Positions 18,829-27,403 of a stretch of 64,000 nt of DNA are shown piece after piece; positions within the stretch are counted from its first letter, which is position 1; every line of letters starts with the position of its first letter. Source of the DNA: JBBQXH01 sp963710975. GTDB lineage: Bacteria; Actinomycetota; Thermoleophilia; Gaiellales; Gaiellaceae. The notes under the pieces were generated by a model. The model did no database searches and was not told the DNA's origin. It worked only from the letters and a program-made list of their open reading frames with translations. Both the position numbers and the translations under genes were made by a program. The stretch covers positions 1-64,000 of the forward strand of contig CAVQCG010000005.1 in NCBI GenBank assembly GCA_963710975.1. Direction: 5' to 3'.

Positions 18829-19881
18829 GTGAGCGCGATCCGAGCCGCCGTCCTTTTGGTTGTCCTGGCTGCCGGGGCGGGGGCGCTGGTCTGGGTGCTG
18901 TCGCCGTTGGGTGGGCCTGAGGCGATCACGGTCTCGGTCGACGGGGCGCGGCGGGAGGTGGCGGCCGACTCAACGCTGGCGAGCCTCGCGCTTACGCCCG
19001 AGACCGGAGACCTGCTCGACGTTGAGGGCGACGTGTTGCAGGCCGGCTTGTACGCTGGAGCGATCCTGCTCGACGGCGTCGCCGTGCCGGGCTCGGCCGT
19101 GCTGCATGAGGGCGACGCTATCCGCGTCGTGCACGGGCGGGATCGCCGTGAGGCGACGGTGCGCGAGATCGTCCCGGTGGCCGGCGGCGTTCCTGCTAAC
19201 CCGCAGTTCGACCTCTCCATGGCCCCTGGGGAGCAGATCGTCAGGCGGGGTGCGCAGTCGCACAAGCTGGTGTCGTCGACGTTCCGAGCGACCGGCGAGG
19301 CGCGGACTCCCCGCGCCGTCGCCCTCACGTTCGACGACGGGCCCTGGCCCAACACAACCGCGAAAGTGCTCCAGATCCTCGAGCGCATGCGGGCCCGGGC
19401 GACGTTCTTCACAATCGGCGCCCAGGTCGAGCGGTATCCGCAACTCGTGCGGCGACAGCTCCGCGCCGGAATGACAGTCGGCAACCACACCTACAGCCAC
19501 CCCTACTCGCCCCCGTTCGACCGACAGCCACCCAAACGGATCCGTCAGGAGATCGAAGGTGGGGCACGGGCGCTCGCCAGCCTTGGCGTCGACACGGTGC
19601 TGTTCCGCCCGCCCGGCGGCGCCTCCTCCGAGAGAGTCGTCTCGATCGCCGGCGAGCTCGGCCAGCGCGTTGTCCTCTGGACGATCGACCCTAAGGATTG
19701 GCGCGCCGGGACAACCGCAAAACAGATCAGCCGACGCGTGCTACGCGCGGTCGCGCCCGGCTCTATCGTCCTGCTCCACGACGGCGGCGGCAACCGCTCA
19801 GCCACCATCAAGGCACTGCCCGAGATCATCAGAGGAATCAGAAGAAAGGGACTACACCTCGCCCTCGTCGAGCCGACCTGA
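18829..19881 (+). CDS. secreted or membrane-anchored polysaccharide deacetylase (NodB domain)
   Basis: 350 residues from GTG 18829. An N-terminal signal/anchor (AAVLLVVLAAGAGALVWVL) is followed by a small beta-rich extension resembling a ubiquitin-like DUF348/G5-neighbour domain (VSVDGARREVAADSTLASL, LLDGVAVPGSAVL). The NodB catalytic domain has TFDDGP (167-172, catalytic base and metal Asp), HTYSHP (220-225, metal His), RPPGG, and LLHDGGG near the end. It likely removes acetyl groups from peptidoglycan or another extracellular glycan. The frame is intact. It is the first gene after the tRNA-Trp att site, inside the putative integrated segment. Confidence 0.88.
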   Translation: MSAIRAAVLLVVLAAGAGALVWVLSPLGGPEAITVSVDGARREVAADSTLASLALTPETGDLLDVEGDVLQAGLYAGAILLDGVAVPGSAVLHEGDAIRVVHGRDRREATVREIVPVAGGVPANPQFDLSMAPGEQIVRRGAQSHKLVSSTFRATGEARTPRAVALTFDDGPWPNTTAKVLQILERMRARATFFTIGAQVERYPQLVRRQLRAGMTVGNHTYSHPYSPPFDRQPPKRIRQEIEGGARALASLGVDTVLFRPPGGASSERVVSIAGELGQRVVLWTIDPKDWRAGTTAKQISRRVLRAVAPGSIVLLHDGGGNRSATIKALPEIIRGIRRKGLHLALVEPT

Positions 19882-20078
19882 CACCACCCGCCCGAGCGGA
19901 CAGACCCAGCAGGCCGCGCGCCTCTGAGCAGACAATCGTCCCTTACGTGACACGGGCTGCTCGACCAGGCGCCAACGGGAGGCCGGTCGACGAGTTTCGG
20001 CCATCTGCCATGGCGGCGGCTTGAAAGCTCATGCGGTTGAGTCGCGTGCCTGCCTGATCGAGAGGGCGTGTTCGCTCG

Positions 20079-20291
20079 TTACGGGCACTCTCGAGCTGTG
20101 CGCTTGTGCCGGGCATACCAGAGTTCGAACCGTCCGCGCGGCGTCGCGAGATAGGCCCCCAGCTGCCGTTCGAAGCCCTCTACCTCGTCACGGAGCTGGA
20201 ACAGCTGGTAGTCGAGCCAGCGCTGGTGATCGCAGCGATGAACGCCGCTCTCTCGCTGATCGAGCGACGCGCCGCAATCAGGACAGGGCAT
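20079..20291 (-). CDS. small CxxC protein, conserved hypothetical
   Basis: 70 residues from ATG 20291, beginning MPCPDCGASLDQRESGVHRC: a half zinc ribbon with CPDC and a third Cys after His. The rest is a strongly patterned helical segment (RWLDYQLFQLRDEVEGFERQLGAYL) ending TPRGRFELWYARHKR. Similar short proteins occur in Thermoleophilia-like genomes as I recall, with no function assigned. It is antisense to nothing else credible, and no partner gene is obvious. A GTG six codons earlier is an alternative start. Confidence 0.6.
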   Translation of the reverse strand: MPCPDCGASLDQRESGVHRCDHQRWLDYQLFQLRDEVEGFERQLGAYLATPRGRFELWYARHKRTARECP

Positions 20292-20456
20292 GAAGCGGGA
20301 GAGAAACACAAGACCTTCCTGAAAGAGCCTCTATTACGATCCAGATCCCAGCGATCACAGCGCCATACCTCCAGCTTGCGGGTCGGCTCGGAACGTCGTA
20401 CCCTCCTCGCTTGAGGGCGCGGTGTGGCTTCAGCCACAGTGTGAGGAGGTGTTCGG

Positions 20457-20903
20457 ATGGCCCAGGACAACGCCACCATCGCGCGGACGCTCTACGAGGA
20501 CTGGAACAAGCGAGACTTCGACCATCTCGCCAGCCTGGTCGCAAGCGACGGTGAGATCGTGCTCGTCGGCTCAGACACCCGCTTCCAAGGCCCAGACGGC
20601 GCCAAGGAGTTCTCGCGCATGTGGGCAGATGGCTTCCCCGACGGACGCGTCGAGTTCGAAACCGTGACCGACGCCGGCGACACCATCGTCATTCAACACA
20701 CTGGCAGAGGAACACATACAGGCACGCTGCGATCACCCGGCGGGGAAATCCCGGCAACCGGGCGATCCGTCACCCTGCAGCTCTGCGACGTCATCCGCCT
20801 ACGCGACGGCAAGATCAGGTCACTCCACAGTTACTTCGACTCCGCCTCACTGCTCACGCAGATCGGCGTCATGCCCGCGACCGAGTCCGGAGTCACCAAC
20901 TAA
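20457..20903 (+). CDS. SnoaL-like / NTF2-fold protein
   Basis: 148 residues from ATG 20457 with a good ribosome site (TGAGGAGG). The SnoaL pattern is visible: ARTLYEDWNKRDFDHLASLVASD at the N-terminus, GPDGAKEFSRMWADGFPDGRVEFE in the middle, the strand GDTIVIQHTGRGTHTG, and IRLRDGKIRSLHSYFDSASLLTQIG at the end. This fold serves as polyketide cyclase, ester cyclase or small-molecule isomerase, and the specific reaction cannot be told. A second SnoaL-like gene lies at 25506-25919 on the other strand in the same island. Confidence 0.82.
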   Translation: MAQDNATIARTLYEDWNKRDFDHLASLVASDGEIVLVGSDTRFQGPDGAKEFSRMWADGFPDGRVEFETVTDAGDTIVIQHTGRGTHTGTLRSPGGEIPATGRSVTLQLCDVIRLRDGKIRSLHSYFDSASLLTQIGVMPATESGVTN

Positions 20904-20959
20904 GGCACACGCCCGCCGCGCCCCTCCGCAAAGGCTAGTAGATCTCAATCCTCAACTAG

Positions 20960-21895
20960 GACAGGTACCGGCGAGCCGGACTTTCCAGGCTCGCGCAGGA
21001 GTACCGGGGTAGTTATTACAGGATGGCGAATCGTGCGACGGTGGTCATCCGCATTCGGACGGATGAGGGTCTCGTCGGTGTGGCCTATGCGGGCGACGAG
21101 GACGAGACGCTTGCACGGATCGTCGCCGTCGTCAGGGACGAGATTGCGCCGCGTGTGATCGGGGAGGATGCGCTGTGCGTGGAGCGGTGCTGGGCGCGTG
21201 CGTTCCCGGTGACGTTCGATCAGCTGCGGGATCGCAGGGTGGCGCTCGTCGCGCTCGCTCTGGTCGACCACGCGCTCTGGGATCTCGTTGGCAAGGCGAG
21301 CGGACTGCCGCTCTGGCGCCTGTGGGGAGGGTTCCGCGATCGCATGCCGGTGAACATCATCGGCGGCTACTACGGGCGGGACCTGGAAGGCATCTGCGAC
21401 GAGGTGTCCGAATGGGTCGAGATGGGGTTCCGCGGATGCAAGTTCAAGATCGGCCAGCTGACCCCGGCGGAGGATGCGGAGCGCGTCCGGGTGGTACGGG
21501 AGACGGCCGGCCCGGACTTCGTCATCACCGTCGACGCAAACCAGGGCTACCCGCTTGGCGCCGCGCTCGAGGTCGCCGACAGGATCCGCGAGCTCGACAT
21601 CCGCTGGTTCGAGGAGCCGTGCCAGTGGCGATCCGATCGACGCTCGCTGCGCGAGGTACGTGCGCGGGCAGGAATCCCCACCTGCGCCGGCCAGAGCGAG
21701 CATTCAGCCGCCGGCTGCCAGAACCTGTTCGAGCTCGGCGCGGTCGACGTCTGCAACTTCGACGCCTCCTGGTCCGGCGGCTGCACCGAGTGGCGCCGGA
21801 TGGCAGCCGTCGCGCACGTGTACGAAGTCGAGGTCGGCCATCACGAGGAACCCCACGTGGCGCTCCACCGGTCCGTGAGCTTTTGGTCAGAGTGA
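20960..21895 (+). pseudogene. mandelate racemase/enolase-superfamily gene, truncated at both ends
   Basis: The frame encodes the capping and barrel domains of a mandelate racemase/muconate lactonizing enzyme relative: ATVVIRIRTDEGLVGVAYAGDED, DHALWDLVGKASGLPLWRLWGG, GCKFKIG (the catalytic KxK position), VDANQGYPL and IRWFEEPC (metal ligands). Family-like sequence (RLAQEYRGSYYRM) continues upstream of the first ATG (21023) to an in-frame TAG at 20957-20959 with no start codon. The C-terminus stops soon after GHHEEPHVALH, dropping about 60-80 residues of the barrel. At 312 codons versus the usual 370-400 it is probably non-functional. Its end overlaps the convergent MetE-like gene by 9 bp. Confidence 0.75.
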
Positions 21896-22951
21896 AAGCT
21901 CTTGGCGGATGACTTCTGCGGCCATGACCATTGCTCGGATCTTCTGAAACGCGACTTCTCTCGGCAAGAACCACATGCCGCAGTCAGGCGCCAGGTGAAG
22001 TCGCTCTGCGGGGACGATTTCGAGTGCCTCACGCACGCGCGATACGATCCTTTCAGGAGACTCTATCTCGTTCGTACCCAAGTTCAACACGCCAAGTATG
22101 ACCGCTTTATCGCCGCAGCTTTGCAGTAGCTCCGGCCCGTGGCCAGGCTGTTCATACTCAAGGCTAATCCCGTCCGCTATCGATGAAGCAATCGCCTCGA
22201 TCGCCTCTCCGTAGCTTGGATCGATACGCTTGGTCCCGATCGTCGCATAGCCGTAGCAGATGTGCACCAGCGTGGTAGCCCTGACGCCATCGAGCGCGCG
22301 ATTCAAGGCCCGTGTCCCCCACTGACTTGACTGATCGGGGCGAAAATGAAAATCAGGCTCGTCAAGTTGGACTATGTCTAGTCCTTCCTCATCGAGCGCC
22401 AGCAGCTCCTTATTGATCGCAGCCGCAAGATCGAGCCCGAGAGCCTCCTCATCGATGTAGTACTCGTTCGCGAGCCGGCATGCGGTCGTGAGAGGACCGA
22501 TGACTGTCATCTTCACAGGGCGGCGTGTGTGCCGTTTGAGAAAGCGAAGATCTTCGACAGCCATCGGGCCGGGCCAGCTGATCTCACCAACAACGCGAGG
22601 CACGACCGCGCGGCTCATGCGCTCAGCCACTTCGGGCGCCAGATCTATGAAACTCATGTCGCGCCGATCTACAGCCCACCGCTCAAGACGCGTCAAATCC
22701 AAGCCGCCGAAACGGAAGAAATACGTGTCATAGCGCTGGCGCCGCTCTTCGCCGTCGGTGAGGATATCCAGGCCAGCTCGCTCCTGGTCTGCGATAGCAA
22801 GCAACGTGGCATCATCCTGAGCTTCTCGTCGGACTTCGAGTTCGGGCCGCCAGAAACTATCGTCTCCGAACGGCGCAGTCACACGCTGGTGCCGGATCAG
22901 CCAAACCGGCTTCGTATAGCTCCCAACAAGTTGCGTGGACAAAGGGCGCAT
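21887..22951 (-). CDS. MetE C-terminal-like (cobalamin-independent methionine synthase family) protein
   Basis: 354 residues from ATG 22951 (a GTG directly before it is also possible; AAGGAAAG lies upstream). It has the stand-alone catalytic barrel of the MetE/UROD superfamily. The four zinc ligands of MetE are matched by His230 and Cys232 (LVHICYGY), Glu265 (SLEYEQPG) and Cys324 (APDCGMWFLP). KMTVIGPLTT and IVQLDEPDFHF are the usual substrate-side motifs. The N-terminal folate-binding half of MetE is absent, as in the YxjG/core-MetE groups. It is likely a zinc-dependent methyltransferase acting on a thiol with an unidentified methyl donor. The frame is intact although neighbours are decayed. 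Confidence 0.85.
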   Translation of the reverse strand: MRPLSTQLVGSYTKPVWLIRHQRVTAPFGDDSFWRPELEVRREAQDDATLLAIADQERAGLDILTDGEERRQRYDTYFFRFGGLDLTRLERWAVDRRDMSFIDLAPEVAERMSRAVVPRVVGEISWPGPMAVEDLRFLKRHTRRPVKMTVIGPLTTACRLANEYYIDEEALGLDLAAAINKELLALDEEGLDIVQLDEPDFHFRPDQSSQWGTRALNRALDGVRATTLVHICYGYATIGTKRIDPSYGEAIEAIASSIADGISLEYEQPGHGPELLQSCGDKAVILGVLNLGTNEIESPERIVSRVREALEIVPAERLHLAPDCGMWFLPREVAFQKIRAMVMAAEVIRQELSL

Positions 22952-23208
22952 CACGGTCTTTCCTTTCGAGGATCAGAGCGGGCTCAACCTACCGTGCCGG
23001 CATGTCTTGAGCCTACAACTGCCCGGTGTCGCACCGCTGGGCGTCAAGCTCGGCTAGTCAACTGCCTTGTTCCTCCTCGACAACTCCCTGTCGCGCCACC
23101 TCTCCATCCAGCGACTACGTGCTGCCGTTCTCGACTCCAACAATGAACTCAATAAGGCGGTGTTCGCTCACCTCGCTCGCAGGAAGCTCCGCGACCTTCT
23201 GTCCATGA
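22952..23208. other. intergenic stretch, nothing recognised
   Basis: Upstream region of the MetE-like gene. It contains its ribosome site (AAGGAAAG near 22955) but no protein-coding frame or repeat that I can support. Confidence 0.4.
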
Positions 23209-23547
23209 CGGAGGACCACGACACGAAACGGAGCGGATCGCGTCCGCCTGAGTGTTCCCGGGGCGCGCGGGGAGGTCTTCCTGCTCCTTGAGAGGGTCGA
23301 GAACGGCGACGAGATCGTCTACCACATCAAGCCCCAGGGCCTCCCTCACGGAATTGGAGATCAGCTTCCCGGATACCCATGGCTTGATCTGCAGAACAGC
23401 GAGAAGAAGCGGCTGCTTGACGAACTAAACGAGCTGCAGGGAAGACCGTTCATCGATGCGTGGGCAGCGGGCGCAACGCACGAGGAGCACTTCGCGTGGC
23501 TTCGGTCAGAGCGGCGCCGATTGCGCAGTGAAGCAGACGTTGACTGA
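23209..23547 (+). pseudogene. 5'-truncated open frame of unknown family
   Basis: A frame of 112 codons runs from just after an in-frame TGA (23206-23208) to TGA 23545-23547 and looks coding (balanced composition, GARGEVFLLLERVENGDEIV, then GIGDQLPGYPWLDL, then KRLLDELNELQGRPFIDAWAAGATHEEHFAWL). It has no ATG, GTG or TTG in a usable position near its 5' end, so the beginning of the gene seems to be missing or in another frame. No family is recognised. It could be the tail of a small regulator or antitoxin-like protein. Confidence 0.35.
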
Positions 23548-23686
23548 CCGAACCAGTCGCCTTAGCTGGACTGTCAGATGTGCCCGTGATCTCGCCGTCG
23601 GTGTAGAACAGCTCCACGAGGCGTGCCGCCGATACTGCCCTGACGGTAATAGCGGGCTTCATGGCGGGTCGGAGTTCCTGACTTGC

Positions 23687-24460
23687 TCAGGAGGCGGTCC
23701 CGATGATCCGCGGGTGGCCGTCCACGAGCGGTGTCGCGTGCAGCTCAAAGCGTGGCGTTTTGGTGAAGGCGACCAGGTTCGCGAGGCCGCCAGCCGAGAA
23801 CTGCCAGTAGACGTAGCGGTCGTGGCGGTAGACGTCCCCGGCTGCCGGAACGTAGATCGCGCCGTCTTGGCCCGAACCGTTCCTGACCCCGTACGTCTCG
23901 ATCAGGATCCGCCCGCCCTCGTTGAGGCGGCGGCCCAGGACGTTGAGCAGCCCGAGCGGATTCTCGACCCGGTGCAGCAGACCGCAACAGAAAATGAAAT
24001 CGAAGCGCTCCTCCACCTGGTCAAGCGCGAACGCGTCCATCCGCCGGTACTCCACCTCAGAGCAAAGAAGACCGTGGATCGCGCGAAAACCCTCCCCGCC
24101 AGCCAACTCGACCGCCCAGCGCTCACGCACCCAGTGGACATACTGCTCACTATCGATCGCAACAACACGCGCCGCACCACGCCGCTCAGCCAGGAAGCCG
24201 TAAAAGCCATCGAACGTGCCGACATCCAGAACAGCCAGACCCGCGAACGAAACCGGGATCGACCCAAGACGGTACCCATGATCACGCGCCTTCCCCGGCG
24301 TGTAAAGACCGTGCTCCCGGTCCAGCGCGAACGTGTGAAACCACAACGGCACCTCCGACAGCACCCTCCCGGCCTCAACCAGACCAACATCGATCGGCAA
24401 CTCGTCAGCGACCTCACGCTCCGAAGGCCACAACGACCGCGCATCAACCCCCTGAACCAA
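23687..24460 (-). CDS. class I SAM-dependent methyltransferase
   Basis: About 258 residues if started at TTG 24460, which has GGGAGGGAAGG directly upstream; the frame stays open to 24619 but the extra residues are low-complexity. Motif I is VLDVGTFDGFYGFLAERRGA, with the acidic residue of motif II in VVAIDSEQY. FDFIFCCGLLHRVENPLGLLNVL is motif IV-post. The arrangement and the preceding segment (WFHTFALDREHGLY) resemble the CmoB/TylF-like group that methylates or carboxymethylates small molecules or tRNA. The substrate is unknown. It is isolated within the island. Confidence 0.75.
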   Translation of the reverse strand: MVQGVDARSLWPSEREVADELPIDVGLVEAGRVLSEVPLWFHTFALDREHGLYTPGKARDHGYRLGSIPVSFAGLAVLDVGTFDGFYGFLAERRGAARVVAIDSEQYVHWVRERWAVELAGGEGFRAIHGLLCSEVEYRRMDAFALDQVEERFDFIFCCGLLHRVENPLGLLNVLGRRLNEGGRILIETYGVRNGSGQDGAIYVPAAGDVYRHDRYVYWQFSAGGLANLVAFTKTPRFELHATPLVDGHPRIIGTAS

Positions 24461-25014
24461 CCTTCCCTCCCCACCCTCAACCAACCCCGCCCCCGTACAA
24501 AACACGAGACACACAAACCAAACCGGTACGACACAGGCAGAACCCGAGCCACGGACAGCCGTTCCCCCCACCAAACGCGGGAACACCCAGAAGCCCCCGG
24601 GCCGCCCCAGAGAGATCACACCATCCGCCTCTCAGGATAATGCAACGATCCGGTGAAGAGACCGCCCTCACAATCGCCGCAACGACCTCTCGCGAACCCC
24701 ACCCCGCGCCCCCACCGAGCTACCTGTCAACTCCGACCGTCGAACAAGCGCCGGGCATGGAAGCCTCTGACCGTAGACGCCGCGGGGACGCTCTAATCTT
24801 CCCCCACTTCGGTGGACGAGCGTCTGCACCGCCCCCCGGGACGACGCCGGCGAGCTCAAGCCGTGGGCTTTCCTTGTCCTCGCATCCTCTCCGCGACTCT
24901 CGACTCTTGAGCTCCTTCCGATGGCCTGGTCCGCTCGGCAGCCGCAGAGGCGACGCCAGCGAGACCGGCGTCTGTCGGGGAGGGCAACAACAACCACCTG
25001 TCTATTGAGGATTG
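24461..25014. other. 554 bp without a supported gene
   Basis: Open frames exist on both strands, but their translations are Arg/Pro/Ser-rich and look like antisense shadows of high-GC DNA. No hairpin with a T-run, no repeat shared with other parts of the window and no RNA family was recognised. It holds the leader of the methyltransferase gene. Confidence 0.4.
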
Positions 25015-25377
25015 CTAATTAGGTGTAGCTTGGTGCCCGGTGGCCTGATCGAACCCGCGACGAACCTCGTAACTGGTGCGCGAGATCGGAGTCAGCAGCA
25101 CATCCATCGAGTACCCGGTTTCGAGGCTTTCATACGCGATGATGAAGCAGCGGAACCGGGCGTAGCGTCGGCCACCGTTCGGTCCCACCGATGCGTGGCC
25201 GATCCCAGCGCAGTTGGCGTGCGTGACGTACCACTTGACTCCGTCGTCACATCGGATGTCGCCCCGCACCAGCCGCTTCTCGGCCTGCCACGGCGATCAA
25301 CGAACCGTGCTAGTCGCCAGTGCGTCGCCGCAACAAAGGACGAAGGCTGTCGCCAAGACGATGAGAAGCCGGGTCAC
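25015..25377 (-). pseudogene. small secreted protein gene with a premature in-frame TGA
   Basis: Translation from GTG 25377 (GAGGGGG upstream) gives a clear signal peptide (TRLLIVLATAFVLCCGDALA). At codon 27 there is a TGA (25297-25299), and the same frame continues without interruption into a coherent secreted-type domain: DIRCDDGVKWYVTHANCAGIG, RRYARFRCFIIAYES, MDVLLTPISRTSYEVRRG. Paired cysteines in the mature part would suit an exported protein. One base change (CGA to TGA) would explain it. No family is recognised. The intact product would be about 120 residues. Confidence 0.6.
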
Positions 25378-25456
25378 GTGACGAATCCCCCTCACCTCGG
25401 ACACGAGACGGAAACGACCCACGTCCCACTGTAGCGCGTGATCTAGACGCTGACTT

Positions 25457-25472
25457 CCTCAATATTTTGAGG
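25457..25472. terminator. perfect 6-bp hairpin 3' of the SnoaL-like gene
   Basis: CCTCAA, loop TATT, TTGAGG. It lies 33 bp beyond the stop of the minus-strand SnoaL-like gene and 80 bp upstream of the secreted-protein pseudogene. There is no clear T-run, so it may be a weak terminator or an operator. Confidence 0.35.
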
Positions 25473-25505
25473 GGTAGTAAGGGATGGTCTCGTGGGCCGC
25501 GTTAC

Positions 25506-25919
25506 TCAGCCAGCCGGGACCTGCCCGAGCTGCTGCATCAGGTTGAGTCCTTCAAAGACGCCCCAGCGTTCCACGGCCTTGCCCTCCTCGATGCGAACGA
25601 TGTCGATACCTGTGATGTCGACGCTCTTGCCCGTGGGAGGGATTCCAAAGTACTCGCCGTTATGGGTGCCGGTCATGCGCAGTCGGGCGATCACGGTGTC
25701 ACCATCCGTGTAGATCGCCTCGGGTGACAGCTTCAGGTCGGGGAACCCAGACCGCATGCTGTGAAAAACCTCCTTGACGCCTTCAGCGCCAGGTGCTTGG
25801 TCTGGTTCGGCGTTGTGATCGACGAAGCCGGGCACCATGATCTCGTCCAGCTGGTCGAGGTCCCCGCTACTAATAATTGCGTAGGCGCGGCGTGCGAGTG
25901 CCTGCAGGTCTTCCGCCAT
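25506..25919 (-). CDS. ester cyclase / SnoaL-like protein
   Basis: 137 residues from ATG 25919, chosen for the ribosome site CAGGAGGTGG. The sequence follows the SnoaL ester-cyclase pattern: ARRAYAIISSGDLDQLDEIMVPGFVDHNAEPD, GAEGVKEVFHSMRSGFPDLKLS, the strand GDTVIARLRMTGTHNGEYFGIPPTGKSVDI and the end EGKAVERWGVFEGLNLMQQLG. The His-Asn pair and the FGIPPTGK segment are typical of these stand-alone cyclase-like proteins, most of which have no known substrate. The gene is intact and sits about 160 bp inside att copy 2. Confidence 0.85.
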   Translation of the reverse strand: MAEDLQALARRAYAIISSGDLDQLDEIMVPGFVDHNAEPDQAPGAEGVKEVFHSMRSGFPDLKLSPEAIYTDGDTVIARLRMTGTHNGEYFGIPPTGKSVDITGIDIVRIEEGKAVERWGVFEGLNLMQQLGQVPAG

Positions 25920-26242
25920 CGGAGCCACCTCCTGGGTCAGGTCGCGTTCGCACGATCGTACCGCCGATCCAGTGACCGATGTCAGCCGCCCATGAGGCTG
26001 CGTTTGGCGACACTTCACCTCCTATATTTGGCGTGGAAGAGGTTGCCTAGTCGCAACTGATCTCAGAACAGAGATCGGCCTCCAAAACCGGGGGGTTGCA
26101 GGTTCGAGTCCTGCCTGCCCTGTTCTGGGACACTTGGCAATTTTGTTTAAGGGCGATCTTCTGTTCCATCCCACGCGGGACACGGCTTCGGGGAGCCTCG
26201 AGAGTTCGAGCGAGTGGGTTTCTTGATTGAGCCAGTGTGTCT
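25920..26242. other. intergenic stretch holding att copy 2
   Basis: Contains the leader of the SnoaL-like gene and the tRNA-Trp remnant described separately. No coding frame is supported in the rest. Confidence 0.45.
26080..26124 (+). other. tRNA-Trp 3' remnant (att copy 2)
   Basis: Repeats the tRNA-Trp gene from the anticodon loop to the 3' end with one extra G in the G-run. Looser similarity (CAGAG then ATCGG) extends upstream to about 26068. It cannot fold as a complete tRNA because the 5' half is missing. It closes the first putative integrated segment (18602-26124). Confidence 0.85.
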
Positions 26243-26476
26243 TCAGCCGCGCGGGGTTCGCTGCCCAGGGCGAGGCCTAGTTGGTCGATTACGATCGTGT
26301 CGGGTGGATGTATGGGGCGCTCGCAACGATCTGGTTCGAAGACCGCGGGGCGATGTCATCTGATCATGTTCCTTTTGGTAACGGCCGTCAGCGCGGGCTG
26401 CCCAGAAGAACCCGGCCATCACTACCACCACCGTGATTGCCGAGGAGACGATCGAGATAACGGCTACAGCGCTCAT
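26243..26476 (-). CDS. possible small membrane protein
   Basis: 77 residues from ATG 26476. The first 25 residues are strongly hydrophobic (MSAVAVISIVSSAITVVVVMAGFFWA), followed by a polar, basic tail rich in Arg and Thr. The TM segment looks genuine, but the tail has the composition of a frame shadow and there is no clear ribosome site, so the true 3' end may be different. It lies between att copies 2 and 3. Confidence 0.35.
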   Translation of the reverse strand: MSAVAVISIVSSAITVVVVMAGFFWAARADGRYQKEHDQMTSPRGLRTRSLRAPHTSTRHDRNRPTRPRPGQRTPRG

Positions 26477-26738
26477 ACCGTGAGGGTACCCGCGACCAGG
26501 ACGGGCAGCGAGTCCGACGCTCCGATCGGGCGCTGCCCCGCATGGCTCCATCGGCAGGACGTGTCAGGCGTGCCGGAAATGCTCGTGCGGTGCACACACC
26601 GGTGCCCACACGCGCGTCATTTATCGCTGGCACCACTCGAACAGGTGCGCACCGCAAGCCGGTTACACGGTACGGCATAGCGGCCCGGCGCTGCCGACTC
26701 GCGCTCGGCACCTACCTGACTCCCAATTCTTCTCCAGC

Positions 26739-27016
26739 CTAAGGGCCAACGACCTGACATTCGGATGCGTTCGGGGTCGCATTGAACGCCGCCACCTCAG
26801 TCTGCTGGCCGAAGGCGGCGTTCGCGTTCGTCACGAAGTTGTCGGTGAAGGAGCCCGACCCGTTGCACTGGACGGTCACCATCGAGCTGTGGGCAGTGGT
26901 CGCGGGCGGCCTATTCCCTGGGGGTTTGTCGAAGGCGGTGACGCCGCGGCAGGCAGGGCGTACGCGCCCGATATCAAGGTCAGAGCGCTGATCATGGCGA
27001 TTGCACGATTCCTCAT
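26739..27016 (-). pseudogene. small secreted protein gene with one frame break
   Basis: Starts at ATG 27016 with a very good ribosome site (AAGGAGAAG) and a signal peptide (MRNRAIAMISALTLISGAYA, cleavage near LPAAAS). After about 32 codons the continuation is in another frame: MVTVQCNGSGSFTDNFVTNANA and AAFNATPNASECQVVGP, ending at TAG 26739-26741. The span is 278 bases, so exactly one indel near 26905 separates the halves. The Cys pair and Asn/Thr-rich body suit a small exported protein of about 92 residues. No family is recognised. Confidence 0.55.
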
Positions 27017-27039
27017 CGGTCTTCTCCTTGTCCGCAGTG

Positions 27040-27403
27040 GCCGGCTCGATGAACGCGATGGTCGCCTTCCCGATGCGCCTCGCCTACAACGCCGCCCAAA
27101 GCGGCGGTTGTCAGCATGACGGAGGTCCTCGCGATCGAGTGGGCCGAGCACGGCGTACGCGTCAACGCCATCTGCCCGGGCGTCACCCGAACCGAGATGG
27201 TCGACCGGGCAATCGAAGAAGGGCTCGTGACCATCGATGCCTATGTGAAACGGACGCCGATGAGGCGGCTCGGCCGTCCGGCAGAGCTCGCAAAGGCAGC
27301 CCTCTTCCTCGCCGCGGAGGAGGACTCGAGCTTCGTGACGGGCACCTCCCTCATCGTCGACGGCGGATGGCGCGCCTTCGGCTACATGACCGACACCGAC
27401 TGA
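27040..27403 (+). pseudogene. C-terminal remnant of a short-chain dehydrogenase/reductase gene
   Basis: Only the second half of an SDR is present. Around 27055-27115 the active-site helix region is readable as FPMRLAYNAA followed by a one-base shift; then SMTEVLAIEWAEHGVRVNAICPGVTRTEM, RRLGRPAELAKAALFLAAEEDSSFVTGTSLIVDGGW runs to TGA 27401-27403. The Rossmann TGxxxGIG half is missing, and the YxxxK lysine position reads Gln. The upstream edge falls at the start of the secreted-protein gene, so it is probably a scar of an insertion or deletion in the second island segment. Confidence 0.75.

Noticed and set aside
24461..25014. Possible riboswitch or structured RNA in the gene-free stretch
   Set aside because: No known conserved core could be matched and no terminator-like hairpin is present.
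26080..26124. Possible second tRNA gene
   Set aside because: Only the anticodon-to-3' part is present. No acceptor 5' strand or complete D-arm can be formed, so it is a remnant or att site.
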